A stretch of 64,000 bases of DNA from Rhizobium sp. P38BS-XIX (GCF_012641435.1 NZ_JABAIJ010000004.1:226428-290427); one strand, 5' to 3'. Counted from the first letter of the stretch, positions 7,984-17,544 are shown. Program-made: numbers and translations. The notes: generated from the sequence alone by a model not told the origin.

Positions 7984-10043
7984 TCAGGCTGGCGACGGAT
8001 GTAGGCGGTACGTTTACCGACCTCGTCGGCTATGACGAGCGCACCGGCGATATTTTTACGGCCAAGAGCCTGACGACCGTTCACGATCAATCGGAAGGCG
8101 TTCTCTCAGCCATCGAGCTTGCCGAAAAGAAGGATGGGCTGTCGACGCGCGACGTCATCTTCTTCGCCCATGGCGGCACGACCGTCATCAACGCCATTAC
8201 CGAGCGTAAAGGCGTTAAAACCGCGCTGGTGACCACAGCGGGCTTTCGCGACGTGCTGGAAATCGGCCGCGGAAATCGACCCGATCTCTACAATCTTCAG
8301 TTCAAGAGCCCGGAGCCCTTCGTTCCCCGCAATCTTCGCTTCGAAGTGCGTGAGAGAATGGATGCCAAGGGGCGCGTATTGACCCCGATCGAACTCGGCG
8401 ACCTCGAGGCGATCATCGGCGAGTGCCGGGCGCGCGGTGTCGAGGCCGTGGCCGTTGTTTTCCTGCACAGCTACGTCAACCCCGATCATGAAATCGCCTG
8501 CGCGAAGGCGCTGGCTGAAGCACTGCCGGATGTTACGGTCTGCGCTAGCCACGAGGTCTCCCGTCAGTGGCGGGAATATGAGCGCTCCAACACGGCGGTG
8601 CTCAACGCTTACGTGCAGCCCATCATCAAGCGCTATTTCGCGCGGCTCGAAAGCGCTTTGACGGAACGTGATCTGTCCTGCCCCTATTATGCAATGCAGT
8701 CGAACGGGGGCATCTCGACGTTCGATCAGGCGCAGATGAGCCCGCTGACGCTGGTTGAATCCGGCCCGGCCGGTGGTGTCGCAGGTGCTGCGCGGATCGG
8801 CGGGGTTCTCGGAGAATCCGAAGTGCTGTCGCTCGATGTGGGCGGCACGACGGCAAAGTGCTCCTTGATCCACGATAGCCGCCCGACGCTCGATAGCGAG
8901 TATAAGCTGGAACATACCCGTATCGTCCCCGGCTATCCTGTGCAGGTGCCGGTTGTCGATATCGTTGAAATCGGGGCGGGCGGCGGCTCTATCGCCCGCA
9001 TTGACGAGCGCGGCGCGCTGCGCGTCGGACCGGAGAGCGCTGGCTCCACGCCCGGCCCTGCCTGCTATGGTCGGGGTGGCGAAAAGCCGACGCTTTCCGA
9101 CGCATTGTTGGCGCTCGGCATCTTCGATCCCGCAAGCTTTGCCGGTGGCCAGATGCAGCTCGATAAAGACAGGGCGGTCACAGCGATCGCAACGGTCGCC
9201 AAGCCGCTTGGCCTGTCCGTCGAGGATGCTGCGCTTGCGATCGTCGAGATCGCGCATGCGTCGATGATCAATGCATTGAAACTGGTCACGGTTCAGCGCG
9301 GCCACGATCCGCGCGATGCCGCTTTCGTCATTTCCGGTGGCGCCGGGCCGGCGCTTGCTGCTCGCCTCGGTCGCGATCTTGGCGTGAAAGCGACCGTCGT
9401 GCCGCCGCATCCGGGCATCTTCTCGGCTTGGGGGATGCTGGCGGCAGAACCGCGCGCCGATTTCCGCAGCACGTGGTTTTCGCCGCTCGTAGCGGACGCG
9501 ATCAATGATCTGAAGCGCCGCTTCGCAGACCTGAAGCGCGAGGCTGTCACCTATTTTGCCAAGGGTAACGGTGCCGATATCCGCTATGCCTGCCAGGTGG
9601 AGGCCCGCTATCGCGGGCAGGAACATGGTGTTTTTGCGCGTTTCGAACTCGACGACGATGTCGAAAGCTTTGCGGAGCGCTTCCACACCGTGCATGAGCG
9701 TGCTTATGCGTTTTGCCTGCATGCTTCGCCCATCGAGATCACGATGATCCATCTCGAAGCCGTGTTGCATGGGCCGGTCATCGCCATCCCCAAGCTGAAC
9801 CCCGCCGAGCGTTCGCTGGAGGCGGCCTCGAAGGGCCATCGCCGAGTTTATTTCGGCGGAGAGACGGGCTGGGTATCTTGCCCCGTCTACGAGCGCACGA
9901 AACTGCCATCCGTCAAGGGTGTAGCAGGCCCGCTTATCATCGAGGAGGCGACGGCAACATCGCTGGTCGTTGCCGGCCAGGAACTGGAAATTACCGAAGA
10001 AGGCCTGTTGCTCATTCGTGAATCAGACGGGAGACACGTCTGA
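7980..10043 (+). CDS. Hydantoinase A / 5-oxoprolinase subunit A-like ATPase
   Basis: 687 residues, full length for HyuA. It begins RLATDVGGTFTDLVGYD, the phosphate-binding signature of the hydantoinase/oxoprolinase A fold, and has a second acidic/glycine nucleotide motif (SLDVGGTTAKCSLI), the metal/ATP region (MQSNGGISTFDQA; VESGPAGGVAGA) and VISGGAGPALAARLG. It should bind ATP and work as a complex with HyuB. It starts in the ATGA overlap with hyuB and ends 1 bp before the ABC ATPase gene, so it belongs to a transport-plus-hydrolysis operon. It is distinct from 1290-residue fused eukaryotic-type oxoprolinases. Confidence 0.93.
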   Translation: MIRLATDVGGTFTDLVGYDERTGDIFTAKSLTTVHDQSEGVLSAIELAEKKDGLSTRDVIFFAHGGTTVINAITERKGVKTALVTTAGFRDVLEIGRGNRPDLYNLQFKSPEPFVPRNLRFEVRERMDAKGRVLTPIELGDLEAIIGECRARGVEAVAVVFLHSYVNPDHEIACAKALAEALPDVTVCASHEVSRQWREYERSNTAVLNAYVQPIIKRYFARLESALTERDLSCPYYAMQSNGGISTFDQAQMSPLTLVESGPAGGVAGAARIGGVLGESEVLSLDVGGTTAKCSLIHDSRPTLDSEYKLEHTRIVPGYPVQVPVVDIVEIGAGGGSIARIDERGALRVGPESAGSTPGPACYGRGGEKPTLSDALLALGIFDPASFAGGQMQLDKDRAVTAIATVAKPLGLSVEDAALAIVEIAHASMINALKLVTVQRGHDPRDAAFVISGGAGPALAARLGRDLGVKATVVPPHPGIFSAWGMLAAEPRADFRSTWFSPLVADAINDLKRRFADLKREAVTYFAKGNGADIRYACQVEARYRGQEHGVFARFELDDDVESFAERFHTVHERAYAFCLHASPIEITMIHLEAVLHGPVIAIPKLNPAERSLEAASKGHRRVYFGGETGWVSCPVYERTKLPSVKGVAGPLIIEEATATSLVVAGQELEITEEGLLLIRESDGRHV

Positions 10044-10044
10044 T

Positions 10045-11139
10045 ATGGCGATAGCGATCGGTCTCGACCATATCGTCAGAAGCTACGGCACGACGCGTGC
10101 CGTCGACGATGTCACGCTCGATATCAGGGCCGGCGAATTCTTTACTCTTCTCGGATCGTCGGGTTGCGGCAAGAGCTCGTTGTTGAAATTGGTCGGCGGC
10201 TTCGACAAACCAACCGGTGGACGTGTGCTCTTCGACGGGAGGGATATGGCTGGAGTTCCCGCCAATCGGCGACCGGTCAACACCGTATTCCAGTCCCTCG
10301 GGCTCTTCCCGCATATGAATGTCGCTGAGAATGTCGGCTATGGCCTGAAGCTGCGTGGACTTTCCGGCGTCACACTGAGGGCGAAGGTCGAGGGCGCGCT
10401 TGAGCTTGTCGAGCTTGCAGGTTTTGCCGATCGCGATGTCAACCTTCTATCCGGCGGACAAAGGCAGCGTGTGGCGCTCGCTCGCGCTCTTGTCATGGAG
10501 CCCGGCATTCTGCTGCTGGACGAGCCGCTGACCGGGCTGGATGAACGCCTGCGCCAGCAGATGCGCGACGAATTCGGACGGCTGCACAAGCGAACAGGCG
10601 CGACATTCATTCTCGTGACCCACAACCAGGACGAAGCGCTGAGCCTCTCCGACCGTATGGCTGTCATGCATAGGGGACGTATTGAACAGACCGATGTTCC
10701 ACAGCGGTTTTTCGAGGCTCCGGCCAACGCTTTTGTCGCTCGTTTCGTTGGTATCGATACCTTGCTCAAGCCCGAGAAAATCACGGTTTCCGGCGATAGG
10801 GCCACGGTTGCGATCGCCGGACAGCAATTGGTCGCGACGGTTTCAGGCGCTGCACCGGCGGATGCTCTGGTCGCTATCCGTCCAGACCGAATCGAGCTCG
10901 TACCGTCGGTCGAGGCGGCTGCCGATACAATTGAACTTAAGGTTGTCGAAAGTACCTATCGCGGACTCAGCCATGACGTTACGCTGACTTTCGCCGACAA
11001 CCAGCGTTTGGTGGTGACGACCGGCGCGGACGCAGCTCCACCCTCACCGGGCGAGAGCGTTCGCGTCCGTTTGAAGCCGGGTGCCGCGCTCTTGATTGAA
11101 CGATCTGGAATACCAACCGCGGTTGGAGGCGACGAGTAG
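10045..11139 (+). CDS. ABC transporter ATP-binding protein, polyamine/PotA type
   Basis: 364 residues. The nucleotide-binding domain has Walker A GSSGCGKSS, Q-loop NTVFQSLGLFPHM, signature LSGGQRQRVALARA, Walker B ILLLDEPLTG and the H-loop VTHNQDEAL. The last ~120 residues form a TOBE domain (VAIRPDRIELV), typical of the PotA/FbpC subfamily for polyamines, iron or opine-like solutes. The start at 10045 is 1 bp after the hyuA stop, with a GACGGGAGAC-like ribosome site inside hyuA. It energises uptake with the binding protein and permeases that follow. Confidence 0.95.
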   Translation: MAIAIGLDHIVRSYGTTRAVDDVTLDIRAGEFFTLLGSSGCGKSSLLKLVGGFDKPTGGRVLFDGRDMAGVPANRRPVNTVFQSLGLFPHMNVAENVGYGLKLRGLSGVTLRAKVEGALELVELAGFADRDVNLLSGGQRQRVALARALVMEPGILLLDEPLTGLDERLRQQMRDEFGRLHKRTGATFILVTHNQDEALSLSDRMAVMHRGRIEQTDVPQRFFEAPANAFVARFVGIDTLLKPEKITVSGDRATVAIAGQQLVATVSGAAPADALVAIRPDRIELVPSVEAAADTIELKVVESTYRGLSHDVTLTFADNQRLVVTTGADAAPPSPGESVRVRLKPGAALLIERSGIPTAVGGDE

Positions 11140-11186
11140 ACCCGAAAGAGCTGAGACAAGCGAAAATAAGGGAAGGGAATGATACG

Positions 11187-12359
11187 ATGAGCAGGAACAA
11201 GGATCTCGTCTCCTCCGCCTTGAGGAGCAACATACAGCGCCGCGACATGCTGAAACTCATGGGTGCGGGTGCAGCCGCGCTCTCCGTGGGCGGGCTTGGC
11301 GCGACACGTGCCATGGCCGATGACGCAACCGTAGCCTTCTGGGGTACGGCGACGCTCGATATCGGCGACAAGTGGCAGGAGTTTGCAAGCCAGAGCGGTG
11401 TTTCGCCTGAATTTACCGATAACGGCAATGACGTCGGCCCGGTGGTTGCACGTCTTGCCGCCGGCAACGCCAATGATCTTTTCGACGTCGGCGGCTTTCA
11501 GGGTGGCGCTGAACGCGAACTTGCCAAACAGGGGCTGATCGCTCCCTGGGATGTTTCCAAGATCCCGAACTTTGCCGGCATCTGGCAATGGGCCAAGGAC
11601 ATTCCGACCCTGACCTACGAGGGCAAGCAATATGGCATTCCGACGGTCGTGAATGCCGACTCCATCATCTATCGTCCCGACAAGCTCGGCAAGGTCGACA
11701 GCTACGGCGTCATCTTCGACCCGAAGCTCAAAGGCCGGGTCGCGATGGAAGATGCCTGGATCAACAGCGCCATCTTCACCGCCATCTATCTGAAGGAAGC
11801 CGAGAACAAGCCGATCAAGGAGCCGGGCAATCTGACCGAATCCGAGCTTGGCCTCGTGATGGAATTCCTGATCAAGCACAAGAAGGACGGTCAGTTCCGT
11901 ACGTTCTGGAATGGTTGGGAACAGGGCGTTCAGCTGGTTGCCAACGAGGAAGTCGATGCGATGACCGGCTGGGAGCCGATCGTCTATGAAGGCCGCAAGC
12001 GCGGGCTTCAGGTGGAGTATGCGGCTCCCGTGGAAGGCTATGAAGGTTGGGGCAACAATACCGTGTTGCTCAAGGGAGCAAGCGAGCGCGGGAAGGCCGA
12101 TGTCGCCCACAAATTCGTCGACGGGCTGCTGGCAGGCTTTTACGGCTGCGAGCTCGGCAAGGCGCGTGGCTATCTCGTGCCCACCGACAACAACCTTACT
12201 TATGCGAAGGCCCATGCCGACGAGTACAAGGCCGACGATGTCGCCAAGCTTGCCGATCATGTGAAGGCCAAGTTCTCCGGGAAGGTCTACTGGCAGAATT
12301 GCCGGCCGGACAATTTCCAACTCTACGAAGAATGGTGGCAGAAGCTGCGCAACGCCTGA
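11187..12359 (+). CDS. Periplasmic solute-binding protein of polyamine-type ABC importer (Tat signal)
   Basis: 390 residues. A twin-arginine-type leader (QRRDMLKLMGAGAAALSVGG) precedes the mature start near ADDATVAFWG, implying folded export through Tat, as seen in several rhizobial binding proteins. The mature part has the PotD-like order: FTDNGNDVGPVVARL, YGIPTVVNADSIIYRPD, DPKLKGRVAMED and GWEPIVYE. It should capture the substrate of the hyuAB pathway in the periplasm. A GC stem-loop follows before the permease genes. Ligand identity (polyamine, hydantoin, pyroglutamate or other) cannot be decided from the sequence. Confidence 0.93.
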   Translation: MSRNKDLVSSALRSNIQRRDMLKLMGAGAAALSVGGLGATRAMADDATVAFWGTATLDIGDKWQEFASQSGVSPEFTDNGNDVGPVVARLAAGNANDLFDVGGFQGGAERELAKQGLIAPWDVSKIPNFAGIWQWAKDIPTLTYEGKQYGIPTVVNADSIIYRPDKLGKVDSYGVIFDPKLKGRVAMEDAWINSAIFTAIYLKEAENKPIKEPGNLTESELGLVMEFLIKHKKDGQFRTFWNGWEQGVQLVANEEVDAMTGWEPIVYEGRKRGLQVEYAAPVEGYEGWGNNTVLLKGASERGKADVAHKFVDGLLAGFYGCELGKARGYLVPTDNNLTYAKAHADEYKADDVAKLADHVKAKFSGKVYWQNCRPDNFQLYEEWWQKLRNA

Positions 12360-12373
12360 TGTGACGTGATGGA

Positions 12374-12399
12374 TCGGGGCTGGCTCTGGCTGGCCCCGA
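12374..12399 (+). other. Stem-loop after the binding-protein gene, within the operon
   Basis: TCGGGGC (12374-12380) pairs with GCCCCGA (12393-12399) across a 12-base loop. Its position, between binding protein and permeases, is where many ABC operons carry a stem-loop that stabilises upstream mRNA or partly terminates, giving excess binding protein. No T run follows, so it is probably not a full terminator. Confidence 0.5.
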
Positions 12400-12449
12400 G
12401 ACCGACAAGGATGAATGCGGATGAACGCTTTTAAAAGCGATAGGAGACC

Positions 12450-13304
12450 ATGAAGACATCTGTTCCATTGCTGATTGTTCCGCTTGCGACGATCCTCGTG
12501 CTCGGCCTTGCGCCGCTCGTGCTCGTCGTGGTCTGGAGCTTCTGCGCCTGGGACCCGTCAACCTATTGGATCAAGCCCGAATTCAGTCTTGCCGCCTATG
12601 GTTCCATTCTGGAGGCCGGTCGCTGGAGCGTCTTCCTGTCCACGCTCGGCAAGGCGTTTCTGACATCGGCCATTTGCCTGCTCATTGCTTATCCGACCGC
12701 TTATGCGATGTATTTCATTGCCGGGCGAACGTTATCGACCGTGCTTGCGGCGCTGCTCACCATTCCCTTCTTCACATCCTATCTCATCCGCTCCTTTTCC
12801 TGGCGGTTGCTGCTTGGGCGTACCGGCGTCATCAACACGCTGCTCCAGCAAGCCGGAATAACGGATGCGCCGCTGGATTGGCTGCTGTTTAGCGATTTCG
12901 CCGTCATCGTCGGATTGATCGCTTCCTACCTGCCGTTTGCGACATTCCCGGTTTTGTTGTCGATGCGTCGGGTCGATCCAGTCGCGATGGCGGCGTCACG
13001 CGATCTTGGCGCCGGCTTCTGGACCATGGCGCGCACCGTGCTTCTGCCCTTGACCTATTCTGGTGTTTTTGCGGGATTCCTGTTCGTCTTCGTCATGGTT
13101 GCGGGCTCCTCGACCGAGGTGCAGATGCTTGGCGGGGCGGGTGCATCGATCGTTTCCGTGATGATCAACGATGTCATGCGGGTTGCCAATTTTCCGCTCG
13201 CCTTTGCGATTTCGACGCTGATGCTGGTCATCGTCTTCGGTCTGGTCTTGATCGGCGATGCCATATTCGGGCTCTCCTCCCTGTTTGAGGATCGAAGCCA
13301 ATGA
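12450..13304 (+). CDS. ABC transporter permease, PotB type
   Basis: 284 residues with about six hydrophobic helices, starting LLIVPLATILVLGLAPLVLV. The EAA-type cytoplasmic loop that docks on the ATPase is MAASRDLGAGFWTMARTVLL. The start ATG 12450 has TAGGAG just upstream. It ends in a four-base ATGA overlap with the next permease gene, so the two inner-membrane subunits are made together. Family comparisons place it with spermidine/putrescine-type permeases; the substrate is the unknown solute of this locus. Confidence 0.93.
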   Translation: MKTSVPLLIVPLATILVLGLAPLVLVVVWSFCAWDPSTYWIKPEFSLAAYGSILEAGRWSVFLSTLGKAFLTSAICLLIAYPTAYAMYFIAGRTLSTVLAALLTIPFFTSYLIRSFSWRLLLGRTGVINTLLQQAGITDAPLDWLLFSDFAVIVGLIASYLPFATFPVLLSMRRVDPVAMAASRDLGAGFWTMARTVLLPLTYSGVFAGFLFVFVMVAGSSTEVQMLGGAGASIVSVMINDVMRVANFPLAFAISTLMLVIVFGLVLIGDAIFGLSSLFEDRSQ

Positions 13305-14101
13305 TTGTCAGGGAAGGAACGGGTCCGCGCATTGTTATCTGGACGCTGACGATTATCGGGCTGGCGGCCATCTACGCGCCGCCGCTTTACCTGCTGGGCG
13401 TCTCGTTCAATCCGGCCTTGCAGCCGGGGCTGCCGCACATCTCGGATCTGACCCTCAAATGGTACATCGCCCTTGGCGGCGAGACCGCGCTTGTTGCGGC
13501 CCTTTGGCAATCTCTCGTCATTGCCTTGGCGACCGCAATTGTTGCCACCATCCTGTCGCTTGTGGCGGCACTTGCATATCGCGAGCTGCATCGGGGCCGC
13601 AGCCTATGGTTCCTGACGGTGCTCCTGCCGATGTTCGTGCCTGGCGTCATTCAAGGGTTGGCGCTTTCGACCGTGATCACGCGTGCCGGTGTGAAGGCCT
13701 CCGCGCTGACCGTCATCGCCGGTCACCTCTTATGGGCCATGCCGTTTGCCTTCATCGTTATCCTGACAAGCTTTGCGGCGGTCAAGCGGACCTATCTGAT
13801 GGCTGCCGATGATCTCGGGGCCTCCCGCCTCAGGCAGTTCAGGGATATTACCCTGCCGCTCATCCGACCGGGTCTCATCAGCGCGTTCATCTTTTCGTTT
13901 CTGCTGTCGCTCAACGAGTTCACGCGCGCCTTCTATCTGGCAGGCCGGCAGAACACGTTGCCGGTGGTGTTGTTCGGCAAGATGAATGCGGGCGCCTCAC
14001 CGACGATCTACGCGATGTCCGGCGCGATCTTTCTTGTCTCCAGCGTGTGCGTGGTGGCCGTGGCCCTTCGTTCGCTGATGACGCAGCGTGGGGCGAGCTG
14101 A
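13301..14101 (+). CDS. ABC transporter permease, PotC type
   Basis: 266 residues, second permease of the importer, with six predicted membrane helices. The EAA loop is MAADDLGASRLRQFRDITLP. Its start overlaps the upstream permease stop. It closes the core transporter set (ATPase, binding protein, two permeases) directly downstream of hyuBA. The 70-residue unknown gene begins 66 bp later on the same strand and may share the transcript. Confidence 0.93.
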   Translation: MIVREGTGPRIVIWTLTIIGLAAIYAPPLYLLGVSFNPALQPGLPHISDLTLKWYIALGGETALVAALWQSLVIALATAIVATILSLVAALAYRELHRGRSLWFLTVLLPMFVPGVIQGLALSTVITRAGVKASALTVIAGHLLWAMPFAFIVILTSFAAVKRTYLMAADDLGASRLRQFRDITLPLIRPGLISAFIFSFLLSLNEFTRAFYLAGRQNTLPVVLFGKMNAGASPTIYAMSGAIFLVSSVCVVAVALRSLMTQRGAS

Positions 14102-14167
14102 CCGATGCGAAATACGAATGACCGACTGAACTCCGGCATCCCCCAGCCGGCGAACTGTGGAGTATAA

Positions 14168-14380
14168 ATGATGACTCAAGAGTCCAAGCTGATGGCGTTG
14201 ATCCGCGCAGGCAAGCGGCAGGAGGCACTCGATATGGTCGAGCGGCTCAAGTCTGCGACACCCGTGGCGTCGACTTCCATCAAGGTCGACCGAAAAGGCA
14301 TGGTGACTTATTACAAGGGCGATCGGCGCTTTATGGGAAATACCCAGAGCTGGTGGGCCCAGACACCGAAGAAAAAATAG
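14168..14380 (+). CDS. Small conserved-looking protein of unknown function
   Basis: 70 residues, rich in Lys and Arg and without a signal or membrane segment. It begins MMTQESKLMALIRAGKRQEA, has a helical N-terminal half and ends with a Trp pair and a basic tail (SWWAQTPKKK). GGAG at 14157-14160 gives a well-placed ribosome site for the ATG at 14168; the adjacent ATG 14171 is also possible. It is last in the hyuBA-ABC array, 66 bp after the final permease. I do not recognise a family. Confidence 0.65.
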   Translation: MMTQESKLMALIRAGKRQEALDMVERLKSATPVASTSIKVDRKGMVTYYKGDRRFMGNTQSWWAQTPKKK

Positions 14381-14729
14381 GCGACGTCTCTGCGTCTGCT
14401 ACCTAAGTGCGTGACTGCCGACGCAAGCTGATCTGCGGGCTTCTCATTTTGGCCTGCAATCCATCCAGGCCAATCGATCGGTTTGGCGCAGCACGCTTGT
14501 TCCGAATGCATTCTGGCCTGAAACTTTCGAAAGCGCATTATCGTTGAGGCCATATCGCCAAGCTTTGACTGCTTTCGCACCCGACAAATCGGCCCCACCA
14601 TCCACTTCCACGTCCTCATGTTGCTGTTAAAGCGGCCTAAAGATTGTTGGTCTAGCTTCGCGCAAGGTCTGGTTGCGACTGTAGCTGTGGGGCTATTGTG
14701 GTGAACCGCGCGTCTGTGGGGGACGATCG
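14381..14729. other. Intergenic region upstream of the DUF1217 gene
   Basis: 349 bp without a convincing gene. It must hold the promoter of the DUF1217 gene. A GGGGGAC ribosome site ends it, five bases before ATG 14730. I see no strong sigma-70 hexamers or dyads, which would fit an activator-dependent motility promoter, but that is inference. Confidence 0.4.
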
Positions 14730-16934
14730 ATGATTTCTACGTATCTTGGCTATGTCACCGCGACAAAGGACATGGCATCAACGCTCGCGCGCATCGCACG
14801 GCAAAATACCGTTAAAAGCGATCAGGAATATTATGATTCCCATATCGGCAAGGTCAAAAACGTCGACGAGTTCCTGAGCGATCACAAGCTCTACAGCTAT
14901 GCGATGAAGGCTTACGGTCTCGAAGATATGACCTATGCCAAAGCCTTCATGAAGAAGGTGCTGACGAGCGATCTCAGCAACAGCAGCAGCTTTGCCAATA
15001 AGCTGACCGATGCCCGATACCGGCAGTTTGCGGCCGCCTTTAACTTCGGCGCCAATTCCACCAAGAACTCGGCCCAGAGCGACGCGCAGAAGACCGACAC
15101 GATCGGGCTTTACGAGCGCTCCTTCGCCAACGAAGCGACGCTCGCGAAGAAGGAAAGCGCGTTTTATACCAAATGGATCGACAAGGTGGCGAATGTCGAC
15201 GATATCGTCAACAGCTCCAGGATGCGGGATTATATCCTGACGGCGCATGGCGTTAATCCGGACAATATCTCGAAAAGCTTCCTGAAGTCGGTCCTGACCA
15301 GCGACCCCGATGACCCCAGCAGTTTCGTCAACACGGCGAGCAATTTTTCATCTGCGTCCGTGCAGGCGACATATAAGCTGATCGCCTCGCAGTTCAGCTT
15401 CAATCCGGATGGAACGCTGGCCGGGGCCACGGCTCAGACGGAGCAACAGAAAGGGGCGCTGGTATCGCGCTACGATAACACGGTGCCGACGCTGCTCACG
15501 TCGGCCGCGGCCAAAAGCAACGATCAATATTACCGCCAGCAGATAGCCAATGTGCAGTCGCTCAGCGATATCACCGGTGACAGCCGGCTGTTTTCCTATC
15601 TCAAGAGCGCCTACGGTTTAAGCTCGAAACTGACCGCTTCGCAATTCAATCTGGCCTTTACCGACAAGACCTACGCTGCCATTACCGGCATGGCGGAAAT
15701 GGTTTCCAAGTTCAATTTCTCGCCCGACGGAACGCTGCCTGCTGGCGCGACGGCGCAAACGACCGCTCAGACCGAGGACGTCTCCAAGACCTACATGGCG
15801 CACTATGGTGATGCGCGGACCGCCTTGTTCAAGGATGCAGAGGCGCACTACAAGACCGTCGTCGGCAAGATCAAAACCATCGACGATTTCTTCGCCGCCA
15901 ATGACAGGGCGACGCGCGATCTGCCGACGATAGAGGATATGGCGCTTCGGGCCTACGGGATCGACAGGAGCGAGATATCGCGAGACAAGCTCCGGAAAAT
16001 TCTGGAGAGCGATCCATATGACAGCAAAAGTTACGTCGGATCGCTAAAGGACGAACGCTTCGTCGAGCTTGCAAAGGCTTTCAACTTCGACAGCAAGGGC
16101 AACCTCCGTTCGTCGGTCGAAGCGCTGCCGCAGGCCTCGATCAACAGCTTCATCTCCGCCTATTCCAAGGCGAAGACATTCGGGTTGACCGGCCAGATGC
16201 GAGAGAAAGCTGTCAAGGACGCGAAAGACGCGGCTACCGATTTCAGCAAGTCGATCGCCAAGGTCACAAGCGTCGATGACATTCTGGCCGACAAGAAGCT
16301 GACGGATTTCATTCTCGTCGCCAACAATATCGATCCCAAGACGGTCGACAAGGCGACGCTGAAAAAGGCCTTTGCGGCCGATCCGGAGGATGCCAAAAGC
16401 TTTCTGAACACGCCGGATGGCCAGAAATTCAAGGCGATGGTCAGCGTCTTCAATTTCGACACCAAGGGTAATCTGACGAATACGAAGATTGAGGCGAGCC
16501 AGAACAAGGGCGCGCGTCTTGCAACCGATAACCTCTATCTCCATCAGACCTTGGAAACCCAGCAAGGCGCTTCAAACGATGGTGTCCGCCTCGCGCTGTA
16601 TTTCCAGCGAAAGGCGCCGCAGATCAACTCCGTCTACGACATCATGTCTGATCCCGCGCTCTACAACGTGATCAAAACCACGTTCTCCTTGCCATCTTCC
16701 ATGTCCAACATGGATGTGACGCGCCAGGCAAAAATGCTGGAGAAGCTGGTTCCGATCAAGGATATGCACGATGCCGGTAAGGTCGATAATCTGCTGAAGC
16801 GTTTCTCGGCCGTCTACGACGCGACGAGCGGCGTCAATACCTCGTCACCTGCATCATCGATCTTGAGCCGAGGGGGTGGTATCGGCATAAATGGAGATCT
16901 GATGCTGTCGATCGCCCAGTTGAAGTCGCGGTAG
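14730..16934 (+). CDS. DUF1217 multi-repeat protein, probably motility-associated
   Basis: 734 residues without signal peptide or membrane helix. By eye there are six diverged copies of one unit. Each starts with an aromatic/His dyad and an I-x-K/N-V-x-S/N-V-D-D/E-I/F stretch (KVKNVDEFLSDHKLY; KVANVDDIVNSSRM; NVQSLSDITGDSRLF; KIKTIDDFFAAND; KVTSVDDILADKKL; QINSVYDIMSDPAL) and runs to LTSD/ESD then a closing FNF (five of six). This is DUF1217, which in rhizobia is encoded in or near flagellar clusters; shorter paralogues have fewer units. A role in flagellar assembly is inferred from that association, not from catalytic residues. Its neighbours here are not flagellar genes. Confidence 0.85.
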   Translation: MISTYLGYVTATKDMASTLARIARQNTVKSDQEYYDSHIGKVKNVDEFLSDHKLYSYAMKAYGLEDMTYAKAFMKKVLTSDLSNSSSFANKLTDARYRQFAAAFNFGANSTKNSAQSDAQKTDTIGLYERSFANEATLAKKESAFYTKWIDKVANVDDIVNSSRMRDYILTAHGVNPDNISKSFLKSVLTSDPDDPSSFVNTASNFSSASVQATYKLIASQFSFNPDGTLAGATAQTEQQKGALVSRYDNTVPTLLTSAAAKSNDQYYRQQIANVQSLSDITGDSRLFSYLKSAYGLSSKLTASQFNLAFTDKTYAAITGMAEMVSKFNFSPDGTLPAGATAQTTAQTEDVSKTYMAHYGDARTALFKDAEAHYKTVVGKIKTIDDFFAANDRATRDLPTIEDMALRAYGIDRSEISRDKLRKILESDPYDSKSYVGSLKDERFVELAKAFNFDSKGNLRSSVEALPQASINSFISAYSKAKTFGLTGQMREKAVKDAKDAATDFSKSIAKVTSVDDILADKKLTDFILVANNIDPKTVDKATLKKAFAADPEDAKSFLNTPDGQKFKAMVSVFNFDTKGNLTNTKIEASQNKGARLATDNLYLHQTLETQQGASNDGVRLALYFQRKAPQINSVYDIMSDPALYNVIKTTFSLPSSMSNMDVTRQAKMLEKLVPIKDMHDAGKVDNLLKRFSAVYDATSGVNTSSPASSILSRGGGIGINGDLMLSIAQLKSR

Positions 16935-17119
16935 GGTCGTATTTCCCGTTTGCCATGTCGGTGACGGCAGATCGCCCTATATGGTCGATCTGGATGTCGA
17001 GGTTTTGACCGGATTGCATCGTCACCCAGACGCGCGGGCAAGCGATTTGTTCCGGTCGATAGCGGTGCCATCTGCATCGACATTCTTCTTGTGAGCTCCG
17101 GCCCCGGAAGGACATGGAA

Positions 17120-17503
17120 ATGACCGACGACGAACAAGCAATCCGCCAGGTCGTGGAAACCTGGATGTCCGCAAGCAAGGCAGGAAACACATCCGCCGTA
17201 CTCGACTTGATGACGGAGGATGTTGTCTTCACGGTGCCTGGCCAGGAGCCCTTCGGCAAGCAGGCTTTTGCCGATGCTTCCAAGGCCATGGCTGGCATGG
17301 CGATTGACGGCACCAGTGAGATCGTCGAGCTGCAGGTGCTGGGCGACTGGGCCTTCATCCGCAATCGCATCGATGTCGCTGTGACATCACCTGGCGGCGA
17401 TACCGTTCGACGATCCGGCTATACCCTCACGCTTCTGCGCAAGGAGGATGATGGTCAATGGCGCCTTGCGCGCGATGCGAACCTTGTGACGGTGCGCAAC
17501 TGA
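17120..17503 (+). CDS. NTF2-like / SgcJ-EcaC-type protein (DUF4440-like)
   Basis: About 127 residues in one SnoaL/NTF2-like alpha+beta barrel: MTDDEQAIRQVVETWMSASK, then a conical-barrel core (VLDLMTEDVVFTVPGQEPFG) and the final strands YTLTLLRKEDDGQWRLARDA. ATG 17120 is preferred because GGAAGGA (17106-17112) lies 7 bp before it; ATG 17114 would be too close. Such proteins bind small hydrophobic molecules or act in stress and secondary metabolism, and no catalytic set is diagnostic here. It is convergent with the PLP enzyme gene. Confidence 0.85.
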   Translation: MTDDEQAIRQVVETWMSASKAGNTSAVLDLMTEDVVFTVPGQEPFGKQAFADASKAMAGMAIDGTSEIVELQVLGDWAFIRNRIDVAVTSPGGDTVRRSGYTLTLLRKEDDGQWRLARDANLVTVRN

Positions 17504-17544
17504 GCAACAGCGTTTTCACCGTGATGCTGTCGCCCGCAAAGTCC

